From Ciborinia camelliae (lineage: Eukaryota > Ascomycota > Leotiomycetes > Helotiales > Sclerotiniaceae): DNA of 64,000 nt. Each line of letters opens with the position of its first letter. The stretch's first letter is position 1. Shown here one piece after another: positions 33,123-44,486 of the stretch. The translations under genes and the position numbers were made by a program. The DNA is taken from NCBI GenBank assembly GCA_025890175.1, contig JANPYM010000005.1:1378440-1442439 (forward strand), given 5' to 3'. The notes beneath the pieces were generated by a model. It made no database searches. It saw only the letters and a list, made by a program, of their open reading frames with translations, and was not told the DNA's origin.

Positions 33123-36100
33123 CGCGAGATAGTGAAGTGTATGTTTGTAGATATCTGAGCTTCAATTTCTTGATGTTGATGGCTTTGAAGTTGTTCGGTG
33201 GAATTTGCCGGCTTTCCGAGATTCTGGTTATTTCGATATCTAAAGTCAAACAAACAAAAAAGTTCCATCACTGATAACAGACACGATTTCTCTCTCGGAA
33301 TCTATCTGGAAAATAGGTACTAGGTAGGTAGGTACTCTATTCTATGTCCATATCAAATTCCGCCACAAGGTCATCTACACTATCCATGTCCCATCATCGA
33401 CCTCTTCGATGGGTGTAGCTTCACTCATGGGTTCATGACAAAAAGCTGCAACCTTGACTTTATGAACATTGATTGAATCCTTCCCAGAGGATGCTTTCTC
33501 CAGCTGAGATCAAAAAATTACTGCCTAACATCTCAATTGCCTATCGTTCTAAAAAATTCAATCTGAACCCCTGGGAATTTCATTCTTTGTTTTCAGACAC
33601 AAATGCTCATTGCGAGGTCACTTATACTCTACACGCTACAGGCTCAACTTATTTAGCAGGGCTTCCAATTGCTTTCAAAAAAAAAAAGGCGGTACCTAGT
33701 GGACCACGCATTCATTATGTTGCTCAAATATACAGAAAGTTCACCATGTCTGTACAGGTCCTATCTAGACATGGACGTTTCTGCTCATATACAATACAAT
33801 GCGTCAGAATTCTGAAACTGCTTCTTCAAAAATACCTTCCTCAAATAGTATTCATACTTCAGTCCTCCAATACCTATTTACCTATTTACCTCCCAATCCC
33901 GCCAACTATCCAAGACTAATAAAAATTCAACCCTGGTTTCCCTAAGCACCATTACCAAGTTTTGCAGGAACCCCTGCTTGAGCATGAGTACCATCATGAG
34001 GAGGCTTTTGTTCTTGCTAATCTTACACGCCTTCACCATCGAATTCGCTCCACAGATTGCATCTGGCCGCTATTCGACAGACAACTTGCATTGGATATTT
34101 CCATTGGGTTGGTCCTACAATTCCACTTCAATGGGATCAGGAACGGAAGACTTCAATTGAGAATGGCACTTAAGCTTAGATCAGGATATCCGATAGATCG
34201 GACTGCAGTTCATCCTCAAAGATTTTACGTTAGCTTGGACAGCCACATGGAGGTCTGAAAATATCACCAGGCCTCAAATTTGGTGCGCTTCACTTTGTTA
34301 CACGCGCCACGTCTATTTAGATGCATGTTTTACAGCATATTATCTTCGGAGTGACAGAGAAGTAATCATCGTTGGTATTGCGTGAAATGGTTGAGGTAGG
34401 GGCATTTTAGGTCGAGGACCAACATTACATGATTTTCTATTTTTGCTGAAGGCTAGATTTTGAAGCGGCCCCGGGCCTGGTCGAGGTAATTTAGTTTCAG
34501 GTAGACAGGCCTAGTCCTAAGCATGTACTGGCACGGCTTTTGCTGAATGCCTGGTGTTTGAATGCCGGGTGTTGAAGAAGACCTGGCTGGGCGGCATTTT
34601 TCCAATCCTTCGATTTCCAAAGTTGGCGATACCGACTTTTGGCAGGCGGTGCTTCTTGAGTCAAATTTCCGGTCAAAGAACATTGCAATAAGTACAGATA
34701 TAAAATTTGGGTCGGAGATCCGCCTGGAGTTTTGATATCTTATTAGGGGCGGAATGATCAAACTGGCAGCCTTCATTGACGTTAACCATGAGGGATGTGA
34801 AAGACACCTATGGAGGATCCAAGGGCGCTTAAAATCAGATACCTATCGAAAACCTAGCTGTGAATTTCGGCTAAGAGTTGGAGGAAAATCTGGGAAGTTG
34901 GCCAGAGTACTGTGGAATACTCTTTACAAACCATTATCTACACCACATACATTGAAAGTTAAGTTAATCCTTGGGTATCTCAAATGTATAAGGCTTAATG
35001 TTTAGGGTAGTGTTGATAAGTGAACAATAATAGAATCTTAGATGATCAGATTACCAGATTGCCAGATTGCCAGATGTGATACGTAGATCAAAATTACTTA
35101 TTCACAAGCCAGTGGAAACCTTTCGGAATATTGCGAGAGTGTTCAGAATCACCCCTAGCCTCAATTCAATGATTCCATTTGCCATATAATCACTGGCATC
35201 CCTCCACTCTTTTTCCTAATCAAAGATAGCAGGTATTATCCAAGTTAAGAGGCCTTTAAGTATCAACTTATTAGGTCTAGAGCGTATAATTTAGGAAGAA
35301 GGAATTATTCAGTAGCGTTGCGGTGAATTATTAGGATAAACTATTTCAATAAATCGTTGTAGTGAATTGTGAATTTCAATCAGATTACCTTCATTAAAGG
35401 GAACTTGTGTGTGAATTTATAGAAACTATTTTGATGAAACAAGAAGATGAGATAGAATAGTCATAGATTAGACAATAGTTGATAGATCCTCATCTTCCCC
35501 GGCAATGTTTGAAAGTACTCGTCTGATATCTCAAGACCACTACTGCAGCTATACAGACAGCACTTCATATCTCATTCGAGGATTGAGTAAGGGCAAAAAT
35601 GGTAATAATACTAAACATGCTTCTTTGAATTATTCAGAATATTGTATCAAATATGCAGCCAAAAAGAAATTCAGAGAAAGCGGAGATGGAATGATAGTAT
35701 CAAATCTCCACCTCCAAGATCAACGTTCTCGAACACTCACCCGAAAGTTTGAAGCTGCTTACGAGATGTTTCAAGTATCGAACTCTTAGAGAGAAAACCG
35801 CCCGGCCCTACATATTTCCTCCTCCCCAAAAAGAAAGATACAAAGAAATTGCCCGCTCAGATGATCCGTGAGTAGCCCCCCTCAAAAGAAATGCCATCAA
35901 AATATCAACATTTCACACCCATCCCACTGCAACCGATCTACACCATGCTCTTTGCCTTGACGGCGATATTTGGTGCATGAACTATGGTTTGTTTAGAGGC
36001 TTATATGTATTTAAACGGGTTGCTGATTTGTTGTAAAGTGAGATCAGTATCGAGCACTGTAATTGAAGTGAGCTTGATTGCATGTCGATTGGTTCCATAT

Positions 36101-36614
36101 GCATCTGGCAGGATCGTTATTAAGAAACTTTCAGACAAGTGAGACTATAACGGAGTAGACAATATGTTACTAGCTTTATGATTTAAAGGAGAAGCTTTTA
36201 ATAGACAACACTTGAGTCTCGGTTGGGTTTATGACAATACTACGTGTAAGTGGGGATCTTTATGAGGTTTATTGTTCATATGAACATTGGCTAATGATGG
36301 AAATGAGTGCTCAACTGACCAAATATCGCCAGATAAGTAAATTAAATAAATCAACGTAGTTAAAGAATGACTTGAATTGTCGAGGAAAATTCTTCACAGC
36401 ATATATATATATTGTTTGTTCTAGTAAAAAGAGGTTGTTCCATCGAAGAAGAAGAAATGCCAGGACAAACTGATGCATAACCCGAAGCAAGCATCGGCAC
36501 CCAAATTTGAAACGTAAATGAACGCCAATGATATCACTGCCCCCATCAAATCATATCCATCATTAAAGTCCATCACAATCCTACATCTGCTTCGCATGCT
36601 CCCGTCTGAATAGC
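33123..36614. other. 3.5-kb gene-poor interval
   Basis: No complete gene is supported. Some open frames (33473-33919, 34754-35005, 35505-35789) have no recognisable domains. A 60-residue frame at 33978-34160 begins with a hydrophobic stretch that superficially resembles a signal peptide (LLFLLILHAFTIEFAPQIASG) but lacks other support. The most protein-like stretch is at 35717-35873, listed separately. Confidence 0.5.
35717..35873 (+). CDS. Candidate coding exon, family unknown
   Basis: A frame opening after a TAG near 35700 reads SPESLKLLTRCFKYRTLREK, then TARPYIFPPPQKERYKEIAR and SDDP, ending either at a TGA or at a GTGAGT donor. The codon texture and the basic, aromatic composition look like a conserved exon. 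A second open frame (35505-35789) overlaps it by one base shift and also looks partly plausible (TLTRKFEAAYEMFQ). A further stretch, IPLQPIYTMLFALTAIFGA, lies at about 35925-35981. I could not join the parts with acceptable introns. It may be a small gene or a decaying one. Confidence 0.25.
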
Positions 36615-37241
36615 CTATGGGTAGCTGGAGGCACCGCCACCACGTTTATGACCAAGGAAGTGGATGACAATTGTCCCAATAAAGCAAGCCGCTGTGAACC
36701 AGATGAATGCTGTGCTAGCTTGAGTTTCCTGGCACCTAGTCTTGAGATCGTCCAAGACAGCTTTCTCAGTATTGTCGTAATAAAATTTGTGACCACCAGG
36801 AAAGAATGGGTTCTTGTGGTCTTCGATGTAGTTCAAATCAGAGCAGCTGCCGACCTTGATAGTTGCGGCATATGCCTAAGTAAAAGGTCCATTAGCAAGA
36901 GTCGAAAGTGTGGAGGAGTATGGTAACGTACGATTCCACCAGCGAGGAGAAAGAAAGATGCGATACCATCGAGGGCAAGCATTATTATGCCTTGTAAGGC
37001 TTCCACGAAACAAGCAGCGACCCCAATGGCAGCAAAAATAAGTGCTGCTCCGCCACAGAAGGAACCATAGGAAATAAGAGACCACGAGGTACCCGGGCCA
37101 TAACCTTTGGTCAATATCACAGACAATGCTAGGACGACGACAGCGAACAGCAGCTAGATGAGGTTAGTGAAACACTTTCCATGACACAAAATACGAAGGG
37201 AGGCGTACCTGGAGGACTCGGAGTGCTAGTGTGACGATCAT
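36615..37241 (-). CDS. MARVEL-domain membrane protein (Nce102-like)
   Basis: Three exons (37241-37209, 37153-36932, 36875-36615) give 171 residues. Four transmembrane helices are clear: about 2-25 (LALRVLQLLFAVVVLALSVI), 37-60 (LISYGSFCGGAALIFAAIGV), 63-85 (GIIMLALDGIASFFLLAGGI) and about 137-158 (STAFIWFTAACFIGTIVIHF). The ALDGIASFFLLAGGIAYA segment, an extracellular loop with SCSDLNY and a later Cys, and a short cytoplasmic tail are typical of fungal MARVEL proteins related to Nce102/FhnA, which sit in plasma-membrane eisosome domains. The first exon encodes only MIVTLALRVLQ and is required to complete helix 1. The eisosome role is a family-level inference. Confidence 0.88.
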
Positions 37242-38459
37242 TTTGGCTTGTCTGCAGGTGCTAATTCTTTTGAAGTATTCAAGTATTTTGATATAAACAG
37301 AATGAAGGCGGGCAACTTGGTCGGCTATACCGGATACTATATAGTTCAAGAACCACAAAGCCTGACAGGGAAACGATTCAAGGTCGACAGGCTGAGACCA
37401 GGCATTGTCATGTTGTTAGAGAAAATATATCAAGTCGGTTTGATGCAGGGAAACGCAAGAATTTCATAGGAGAATCCCGCATTCATGAGCACAACCCATG
37501 CGGCGAGCAAGAAGCCTTACTGGAGGATTACGGCACGGCGTTTCATATGCTATCCCGGAATCGGTAGACTACCGAAGAGATTGACGTCGAATGTCGAGGC
37601 ATAAGATAAAATTTACTGCGGTGTATTTGGCTTGGGCGCCTAGAAAGATGAAAAAGGACATGTGCGACTCTATATCAAGTATAGGAAAGTTTGACTGCTT
37701 CTTGGAATAGATACGTGGTCTGAAATTTAACGGGTGCTACCCTGGCGGAAACCTCCCCAAGAAACGAACATACTACACCGTCACCGTTGATTTTGTTGGG
37801 TAAATACCACCCGTTTGACGAATATGCATGTGATTCATGTTGTAGTACTCTATCTCGATGATCCAAACTCCGACTGTAGACAACTAATGCAAAACATTGA
37901 TCTCTCGAACAGCAGCCAAACAATCCGCAATGCCCAGGAAAGTACTTGGCGAAAGGATCATGCACTCATCAAAAGTTTCGGAACATGGAGGAATCTTGCT
38001 CGGCCACCATCCCAAATCCAAAATAATGTTGGATTTATGTATCGATACATTGTGGACTTAACAGGCGTGTAATGAGCAAGCAAAGCCCTATGGACAGAAT
38101 ATAGTAAATCCATCCTCACCGGTTCACATTTTAACGGAAACGGTACCAAGAATAGATGGAAATTTGCGGATGTATGAGATGAGATGAGATTGGGGCTGTT
38201 TGATATGAGTGAGATGGTACCACCAACCTTTACGTTAAGTTCAATCAATGATTGAAACTTGATTAAAGGAAGGGGGATTGCTGTAGCTGAGAGTTCATTT
38301 CAAAGTTGTGCGAGACAGATGGAACATTTGACAAACCGTTGGATTTACAGCCTAGCCACAGCCACACTTTAAAATAAGCTTAAAGCCACATCTATTTTGT
38401 CCAATCGATATGGTTATCGGCCTGTACTCCAATAATACACCCAGTGGAATGATATCCAA
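37242..38459. promoter_or_regulatory. Divergent MARVEL/ureF intergenic region
   Basis: A 1.2-kb interval between divergent start codons. Only short, unrecognised open frames are present. It probably holds both promoters. Confidence 0.5.
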
Positions 38460-39438
38460 ATGAGTCTTCAAGTGGAGTCTCAAGAAAAAGATAATGAGAC
38501 TCAGGGTATTGAGGATGAGATCCAAGAATTAGAGCAGAGATTAGCAGCCGCGAAATCCCGATTAGCAGCCAATGGAACTTCATCCGCTCCATCATCTAGA
38601 CATCCCAGCGATGACCTTTCTACCAACCATGGTGAGAAAACCCCAATCTCTTTGAGAAAATACCACCTAACCAAATTCAGTGCTTCTTTCCCCTCAATCC
38701 AACCATTTCCTCCTCCTCCTTTCCGATTCCGCCCTTCCACTCGGTTCATTCGCCTTCAGTAGCGGCTTAGAATCCTACCTCGCACACACCAAACCCAAAT
38801 CATCATTCCCGGATTTCCTGGCCTTCTCACTCTCTTCTTATGCATCTACTACTCTTCCCTTCGTGCTCGCTGCGCATCGAAATCCAAGAGATTTGGTTGA
38901 TCTAGATGATGCTCAAGATGCATCGATCATGTGTACCGTAGGACGACGTGCTTCGATTGCTCAGGGAAGAGCTTTATTATCTATTTGGGATCGATCATTT
39001 TTTGCTGCTTTATCTGCTGAAATCTCAACCTCTGCCTCCGCCTCAGGGGTTGATATCTTGAAAGAATTTTCTCTGCTCCTAAAATCCATATCCTCAGCAC
39101 CTAAACCCACTTCTGGAGAAATACCTCCTGTATCCGCCCATCTCGCTCCCCTATTCGGCGCCATTGCATCGACTGTAGGGATGAGTTTAGAGCAGACAGC
39201 ATATGTATTTATGTTAAGTCATGTGAAGGCATTGCTTTCGGCTGCGGTGAGAGCTAGTATGTTTGGGCCGTATCATGCACAGAAGGTTCTAGCGAGTAGG
39301 GAGGTGCAGATAGGGATCAAAGATGCTATTGAGAGGGAGTGGGATACCAAAGTTGAGGATGCGGGTCAGAGTGTACCGGTTATGGATCTGTGGATTGGGA
39401 GGCATGAGATGTTGTATTCGAGAATTTTCAATAGTTGA
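38460..39438 (+). CDS. ureF: Urease accessory protein UreF
   Basis: Two exons (38460-38631 and 38681-39438) give 309 residues. UreF is a GTPase-regulating chaperone that works with UreD and UreG to deliver nickel to the urease active site. The protein has a coiled-coil-like N-terminal extension (EDEIQELEQRLAAAKSRL), then LLLLSDSALPLGSFAFSSGL (the family signature), ESYLAHT, a GRRASIAQGRALLSIWDRSF region, APLFGAIASTVGMSLEQTAY and the end FGPYHAQKVLASREVQIGIK. Length is typical of fungal UreF. The 49-bp intron (GTGAGA to TTCAG) restores the LLSPQSNHFLLLLS start of the domain. No other urease gene is in the window. Confidence 0.93.
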
Positions 39439-39628
39439 TGGTACCATTAAATCATGGAACACAGAATTGCATCTTGGTATATCGTTTGTATTATGCTCGT
39501 TACTTCTCATTTCGAAGCCGAAGCAAGGCTGCTATGATTTTGGCTCGCCTTCGAGACCGAATATTATAATATAAAGCACATCATGGTAATACTGTTTGAC
39601 CGACTCCTGAACTCCGCTTATCCTCCAT

Positions 39629-40866
39629 CTAATCACTATCACTGTCATAAGCCACCAACGGCCCTGCGGGTGCCGTGGGTTTTGGCTTCGTTGCGATTGA
39701 CCCCTTGGCACTTTCTAATGCCGCCAGAGTACTACTGGAAAATATACCTCCACTCTCCTCTTTCCGTTCCGTCTGCTCATAGGTATCCGCTTCGAGCATG
39801 AGTCTTTGCTCCTCTTCTAGTTCTAGCCCCTGTCTACCAACAGGGTTTACAGCATGGGCACCTCTAGCAAAATAAACATCATCAGGCGCCTCATAACCCG
39901 TCAATCCAAAACCCCCTTCTATCCTCTTGCGTTTTCTTGCTTCTGGGTCTCGTCCCTCTATCTCAGCCACAAATTCTGCGGGCAGGGCTCTCCGAACAGC
40001 TTCCGCAGCTTGTTCCTCTATTCTTCGTACCTCTCGTGCCTGTGCCATTGGATTAGGATCTGCCGTCGCCCATCGTACATTCAAGATTTCGCTATGGTCT
40101 AGGGACTGATGTGCCATTGCTTCTTTCGCAAATTGAGCATTTGCCTCATTAGAATATGTGATGAAAGCGACACCTCTCGTATTCAAAACCCGGACTAATT
40201 CAGATTAGCATATATTTATTGCCCATTGAGAGGATATAGAGAGGACTTACTTCTCTCAACCTGGCCCCATTCCGCAAAATGCCGTGCAACAATCTCTTCA
40301 ATATCATCACTGACGTGTATCCTTCCCACATAAATTGTTCTATTCTGCCTCATAAAACTTCCTGTACCTCCCATATCATCTCTGTAATCCGAATGTTTAT
40401 CCCGGCCAAACACATCTACATTCGGATTGAACATATCATGAATTCCCGGTAATCGATGTAGATATTCACATTCCTGACCCTTTGGACAAATTCCCCGTGC
40501 GAAAAATAAACAGAAATAACTACCCGTCACTTTGTCGGCTTTGGTATATCCAGTATCCTTCGCGATATTGCAACGTCCCGCAGCAGCTGTCTTTGATAGA
40601 TATTTATCTTCTCTATCACCACCAGACCATTTGTTGTACCAGATATTGAAAATAGTACCAGTTTGTGGCGGAGGTTCACTCTTCATCGTTGAGGGATCGA
40701 CTTGGGGACGAGCTGGACGCTTTTTTCGACGGATTATTTTCTTAACTTTGCGCTCGGCGGGTGCGCCTGCTTCACTGTTGGTAGAAACAAGAGCTATAGA
40801 GGTTTCTTCCGGCGTGTCAATGACTGGCGCCATATTTGGAGGACTTGTGATTTCAACTTCGGCCAT
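39629..40866 (-). CDS. CWC2: Pre-mRNA splicing factor Cwc2
   Basis: Two exons (40866-40251 and 40194-39629) give 393 residues. Cwc2 (RBM22-related) is an NTC-associated RNA-binding protein that contacts U6 snRNA and the pre-mRNA near the catalytic core. It shows the Torus/CCCH region, with CNIAKDTGYTKAD, then YFCLFFARGICPKGQECEYL and H, and an RRM with RNP2 TIYVGRIHV and RNP1 RGVAFITYSNEANAQ. The 56-bp intron falls inside the RRM and restores QVERIRVLNTRG. A basic N-terminal segment (KKIIRRKKRPARPQ) precedes the Torus domain; the C-terminal tail has the NVRWATADPNP motif after the RRM. It converges on ureF with 190 bp between the stops. Confidence 0.95.
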
Positions 40867-42082
40867 TTTGATGATGAATGTGGTTCATGTAGTTGTGAGA
40901 TGGGACTGATGAATTGATACCTAGTAGGTACGCCTCGAAAAGAAGTTCAAGGCTGATGTCAATGCACCGCCACACTAGTTACTCTACGCCACATATCTCT
41001 AGTGGCTGCTAGGAAGTGGGCCAAGATTTTCATCTCTCGAAGCCTTAAGTGTTTAACATCACAAATAAATATATTTGATATATCCAATATTTCCAAGTGG
41101 AGATGGCCTGGAATTGTTTTTTTTTCTTTCAATAACTTCTACATAGGTATGCTCTGCACTTCATACTATCCAGGTACCTACCACAGGTTAATTAGTAGTA
41201 TGTTCTTATAAGCTATCCATCACAATTTCGAAGTCATTTATAAACCCCCTCATTAGTTTGGGGGGGAGTGAAGGGGAGGGGGAGGGGGAGGAATTGTTTC
41301 CTGAGAAAATCCAGAGACATTACTCTGCCTTTCGCAGACTATTATCCCGCAAGATTTAATGGTACAAAACATTTACAGATAGATGTTAATGAATCGATGT
41401 TTTCGTGCGACATCCGATGGCTGTCGCCATGGGACTGCATCCAGGATGGAAAAAAAGCATACAGATAGTAGTAAGCATGAAGGGATTAGAGAATTTGAGG
41501 GTTCGGATGAATCTCTATTTACCTAGTAAAACATCCGCCTTGGTTTTCAACTGGCGATGAACGTTTCCAGAGGTATTTTGAGGGACTGTTGGATGCCATC
41601 AGGCTTAGTCATGTGGGGGGACTTGTGGTCCGGATCTTAGAGGTATTGAACAGATAGTGTGGGTTCGTGTTATTGTTTGCGCTTGATGAAAAGATTTGTG
41701 CGTAATACTGGACAGTGTTTTAAATCTCCTATCCTTTCCTATGCCCCAACCCAGGATAGACAGTATAATATCAATTGAAAGGCTAGGCAGAATAAGGATT
41801 GCAGGATCGGATGATAGCATTTCATGTGAGATCATTTGATTTTTGATTTTTAGGGGCGGAAAAGGGCTAGATATGCTTCTCCGCTGCATGGATGACGCAA
41901 TCTACTCACAATCACCTGCGGCTGTTTGGTGTTGAACTATGTGTTATTGGACAATTAGGAATAAGAAAACTGCTGTCGGGGGCAGTGGGTAGATAATTTC
42001 CGTTATGGAGATGGGTATTTTGGGTGGAGTGAGTCAACGCTCCATCGTGAGGTATTTCAAATGATTTCTAACACCATTGTAG
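40867..42082. other. CWC2 upstream region, no gene seen
   Basis: These 1.2 kb include the CWC2 promoter. A G-rich stretch (GGGAGTGAAGGGGAGGG, about 41264-41292) and one T-rich run are the only notable features. No coding evidence was found. Confidence 0.5.
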
Positions 42083-42679
42083 CTTACCAATAGGTCTGTT
42101 GACTTTGTTGGCCGACATAGCTGCTATTACAAACTCATTTTCTCATAATAAAGATTCAGAGAAACGGTCCAAACTGCCAATGTGATCCTTACAGCGACTA
42201 GATGTTCTAGGCGTTTTATTTTCCTTGCTTTATTGGCTTGCTTCATCACTGCTCTTCAAAAAGCTAGTGTTGCTTTCTTACAGAGCTCAGCTGTGGTCAT
42301 GGCATTGCTGGTTATGTCTTGTATGTCGCTGGTAGTTTTCATTCCCTGGACGCGCTTCCAGACGAACCGAGACAAATTGTCTGCTCTAGTACTATCCTGG
42401 ACTCTTGCTACAAGAAGGAGTTTTGGCCTTTTCGTGCGTGTTCGGATCTATATTCCGTAATATTGGTTGTTACTAATTAATCCACCCAGGACTTTCCAGA
42501 TCGGTGCACCGTTTATTTGTGCAACAATTCAGATTCCACAGCGATTCCAGACCGTCAATGACTTGAGTCCTCATCATGCAGGAGTTCGGCTCCTAGCATT
42601 CATCGTATTGACACCAGTGCGTGCAGTCATAGAAGCTGGTCTGGCTATATATAATATCTCGAGTATGCTAATGATTTGA
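42083..42679 (+). pseudogene. Decayed MFS drug/efflux transporter fragment
   Basis: Successive pieces match the C-terminal half of fungal 14-helix MFS efflux pumps but lie in different frames. They are LPIGLLTLLADIAAIT (after an intron-like TTCTAACACCATTGTAG at 42066-42082), LDVLGVLFSL (about 42196), FIFLALLACFITALQKASVA with SSAVVMALLV (ORF from 42182), and GAPFICATIQIPQRFQTVND with SPHHAGVRLLAF (ORF from 42467). The expected order is kept, but at least two frame changes are needed, and the N-terminal six helices and the C-terminus are missing. A TTACTAAT branch and CCACCCAG acceptor remain at about 42472-42489. The frame difference across that intron cannot be mended with the visible GT donors. 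I read it as a pseudogene relic. Confidence 0.75.
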
Positions 42680-42901
42680 AAAAGAATCTTCCAGATTATT
42701 ATAATCGAATCCTCTTTGGGTTTTGGGTGGCTGGCTATTCGGTACAGCTACCGTTCTTACCCGCCCTAATAAAAAAGAATTACAAAGAATTGTTTCAGTT
42801 GTTTCAGTTGTTTCTTTGTTGTGTATATAAAGATTGCAACTTTCCTTCTTTCCTTTATCCAAGTATTCGACGATATTCATTCTATTCTATACAAAACTAG
42901 C

Positions 42902-43945
42902 ATGGCTAGCAATAGCCGAGAATTCATGAACTGTGTCCCATCGATCAACACTATATGTAACTTTTGTATCATGACACGATTATCATACCCAAAAGCTCAA
43001 CATCTCCCACCTCCCACCATCATCATCACCCTCTCACTATCCCCCACCCGTCAGTGTACATGTCCTCTACCCCCTCCGCCCCCATCATTCCCCAAACCCC
43101 AAACCCCAACTCTCTACTTTGCATATGGCTCCAATCTCTCTCTCACCCAAATGCAAACCCGTTGTCCCAACTCCACATATTATGGCCTCGGTCTACTTCA
43201 GGGTTATCGATGGATTATTAATGAGAGGGGATATGCTAATATTGTATCTGATCCCATTCCATTTCCAGTTCCTGGTTCCGGTTCTGATTCTCGTTCTGGT
43301 TCTGAGGATTTGTCTTCCTCATGCTCTGCCGTTGCCCATGATGATATAGGAACTCTAGAAAGAGAGACGAGAGAGGAGATGAAAGAGGAGATGAAAGAGA
43401 TGGGAGGGAAGATGAGAGAGCAAATGAACGGGAAAAGAAAGAAAGACACAGGAGAGAAAGGGGGCAGAGGAAAAAACCAACCCAAAAGCATAGTCTACGG
43501 ACTCCTCTACACTCTCACCCCGGCTGACGAAGAAACCCTCGATATAGACGAAGGCGTCCCATTTGCATACACCAAAACCTATCTTCCAATTACTCCCCTT
43601 CTACCCATATCTCCATCTCCTCCTTCATCCTCCCTCTCCCTTTCGACGAGCTGTTTCCACTCTGGTTTCAAGGCAGGGTTAACCAAAACACCACCCAAAG
43701 TACAAACCCAAGTCCAAGCACTAACATACATTGATACGGTCCGCACCTCCCCCTCAAACCCAATGCCAGAATATATCCACCGGATGAACCGAGGAATTCG
43801 CGACGCGGTTTCTAAAGGAATGGAGATGTCTTATGTGATGGATGTGATGAGGGTTTTTATACCCAAAGAGTCTGAGGATCAGTTGCAGCAGGGCGGCAGT
43901 GGGAAGAACAGAGCAAGATGGTTGGGTCAGATGGGTTCTGATTGA
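42902..43945 (+). CDS. Gamma-glutamylcyclotransferase-like protein
   Basis: One open frame (347 residues from the ATG at 42902) has the GGCT fold signature: LYFAYGSNLSLTQMQTRCPN for the glutamate-binding YGS loop, YRWIINERGYANIV, and the catalytic acid region VYGLLYTLTPADEETLDIDE followed by GVPFAYTKTYLPI, ending with ALTYIDTVRTSPSNPMPEYI. The family converts gamma-glutamyl amino acids to 5-oxoproline. Between the first and second blocks is a charged low-complexity insertion of about 65 residues (EREMKE/GGKMREQMNGK type), as in many fungal homologs. The N-terminus is uncertain. In-frame ATGs exist at 42821, 42902 and 42971, and a more typical start (MSSTPSAP, 43060) lies one base out of frame across a C-rich tract. 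Confidence 0.8.
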   Translation: MASNSREFMNCVPSINTICNFCIMTRLSYPKAQHLPPPTIIITLSLSPTRQCTCPLPPPPPSFPKPQTPTLYFAYGSNLSLTQMQTRCPNSTYYGLGLLQGYRWIINERGYANIVSDPIPFPVPGSGSDSRSGSEDLSSSCSAVAHDDIGTLERETREEMKEEMKEMGGKMREQMNGKRKKDTGEKGGRGKNQPKSIVYGLLYTLTPADEETLDIDEGVPFAYTKTYLPITPLLPISPSPPSSSLSLSTSCFHSGFKAGLTKTPPKVQTQVQALTYIDTVRTSPSNPMPEYIHRMNRGIRDAVSKGMEMSYVMDVMRVFIPKESEDQLQQGGSGKNRARWLGQMGSD

Positions 43946-44486
43946 TATATTTTTATCTATTGTCCTTGGAAAATAATATTTCAAGAGTCACATTCGAGTG
44001 ATATACCAATTATAGTTTAAACATGTGTATATATATGTATGGTCTTGAATCATAATATTCATATCTGTAACCACAATATATGTGCACACTTTGGATACTG
44101 TAGTTTTTCATATCTTCCATCCTTCCATTTCCCTTCGATACGTTGTTCCATAATTTTCGCCCTCATTTTACCGTTCACCCCTAAAATGTACCTGCTTGCC
44201 CCAAGAGAAGAGACCAACCAGTGATATCACAATTCACCCCTTCCGTCATCCATGCGTCTATGTTAAGTACCTTATTATGCCTAAATCCATAGGAAGCTTT
44301 GGGTATCGTATTTCGTTACGACATCAAAAAAGGAAAAAAAAGAGAAAAAAATGTGTACAAGAAATGAATATGCTGAAAGTAAAAACTCCAATGCGATGCA
44401 ATTTCCAGTGCTTGCAATGCAATTGAAGCATGTACTAACTTAATAGAGGTGCTGTAAAAGGAGCAAGAAATCCGCCAGTAGCCTAA
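43946..44486. other. Convergent GGCT-like/STE11 interval
   Basis: These 541 bp between two stop codons are AT-rich with short A-runs near 44328-44350. No gene is supported. Confidence 0.6.

Noticed and set aside
33978..34160. 60-residue frame with a signal-peptide-like start, a possible secreted effector
   Set aside because: Only the hydrophobic start supports it. No cysteine pattern, no intron, no context, and it lies in a gene-poor region full of chance frames.
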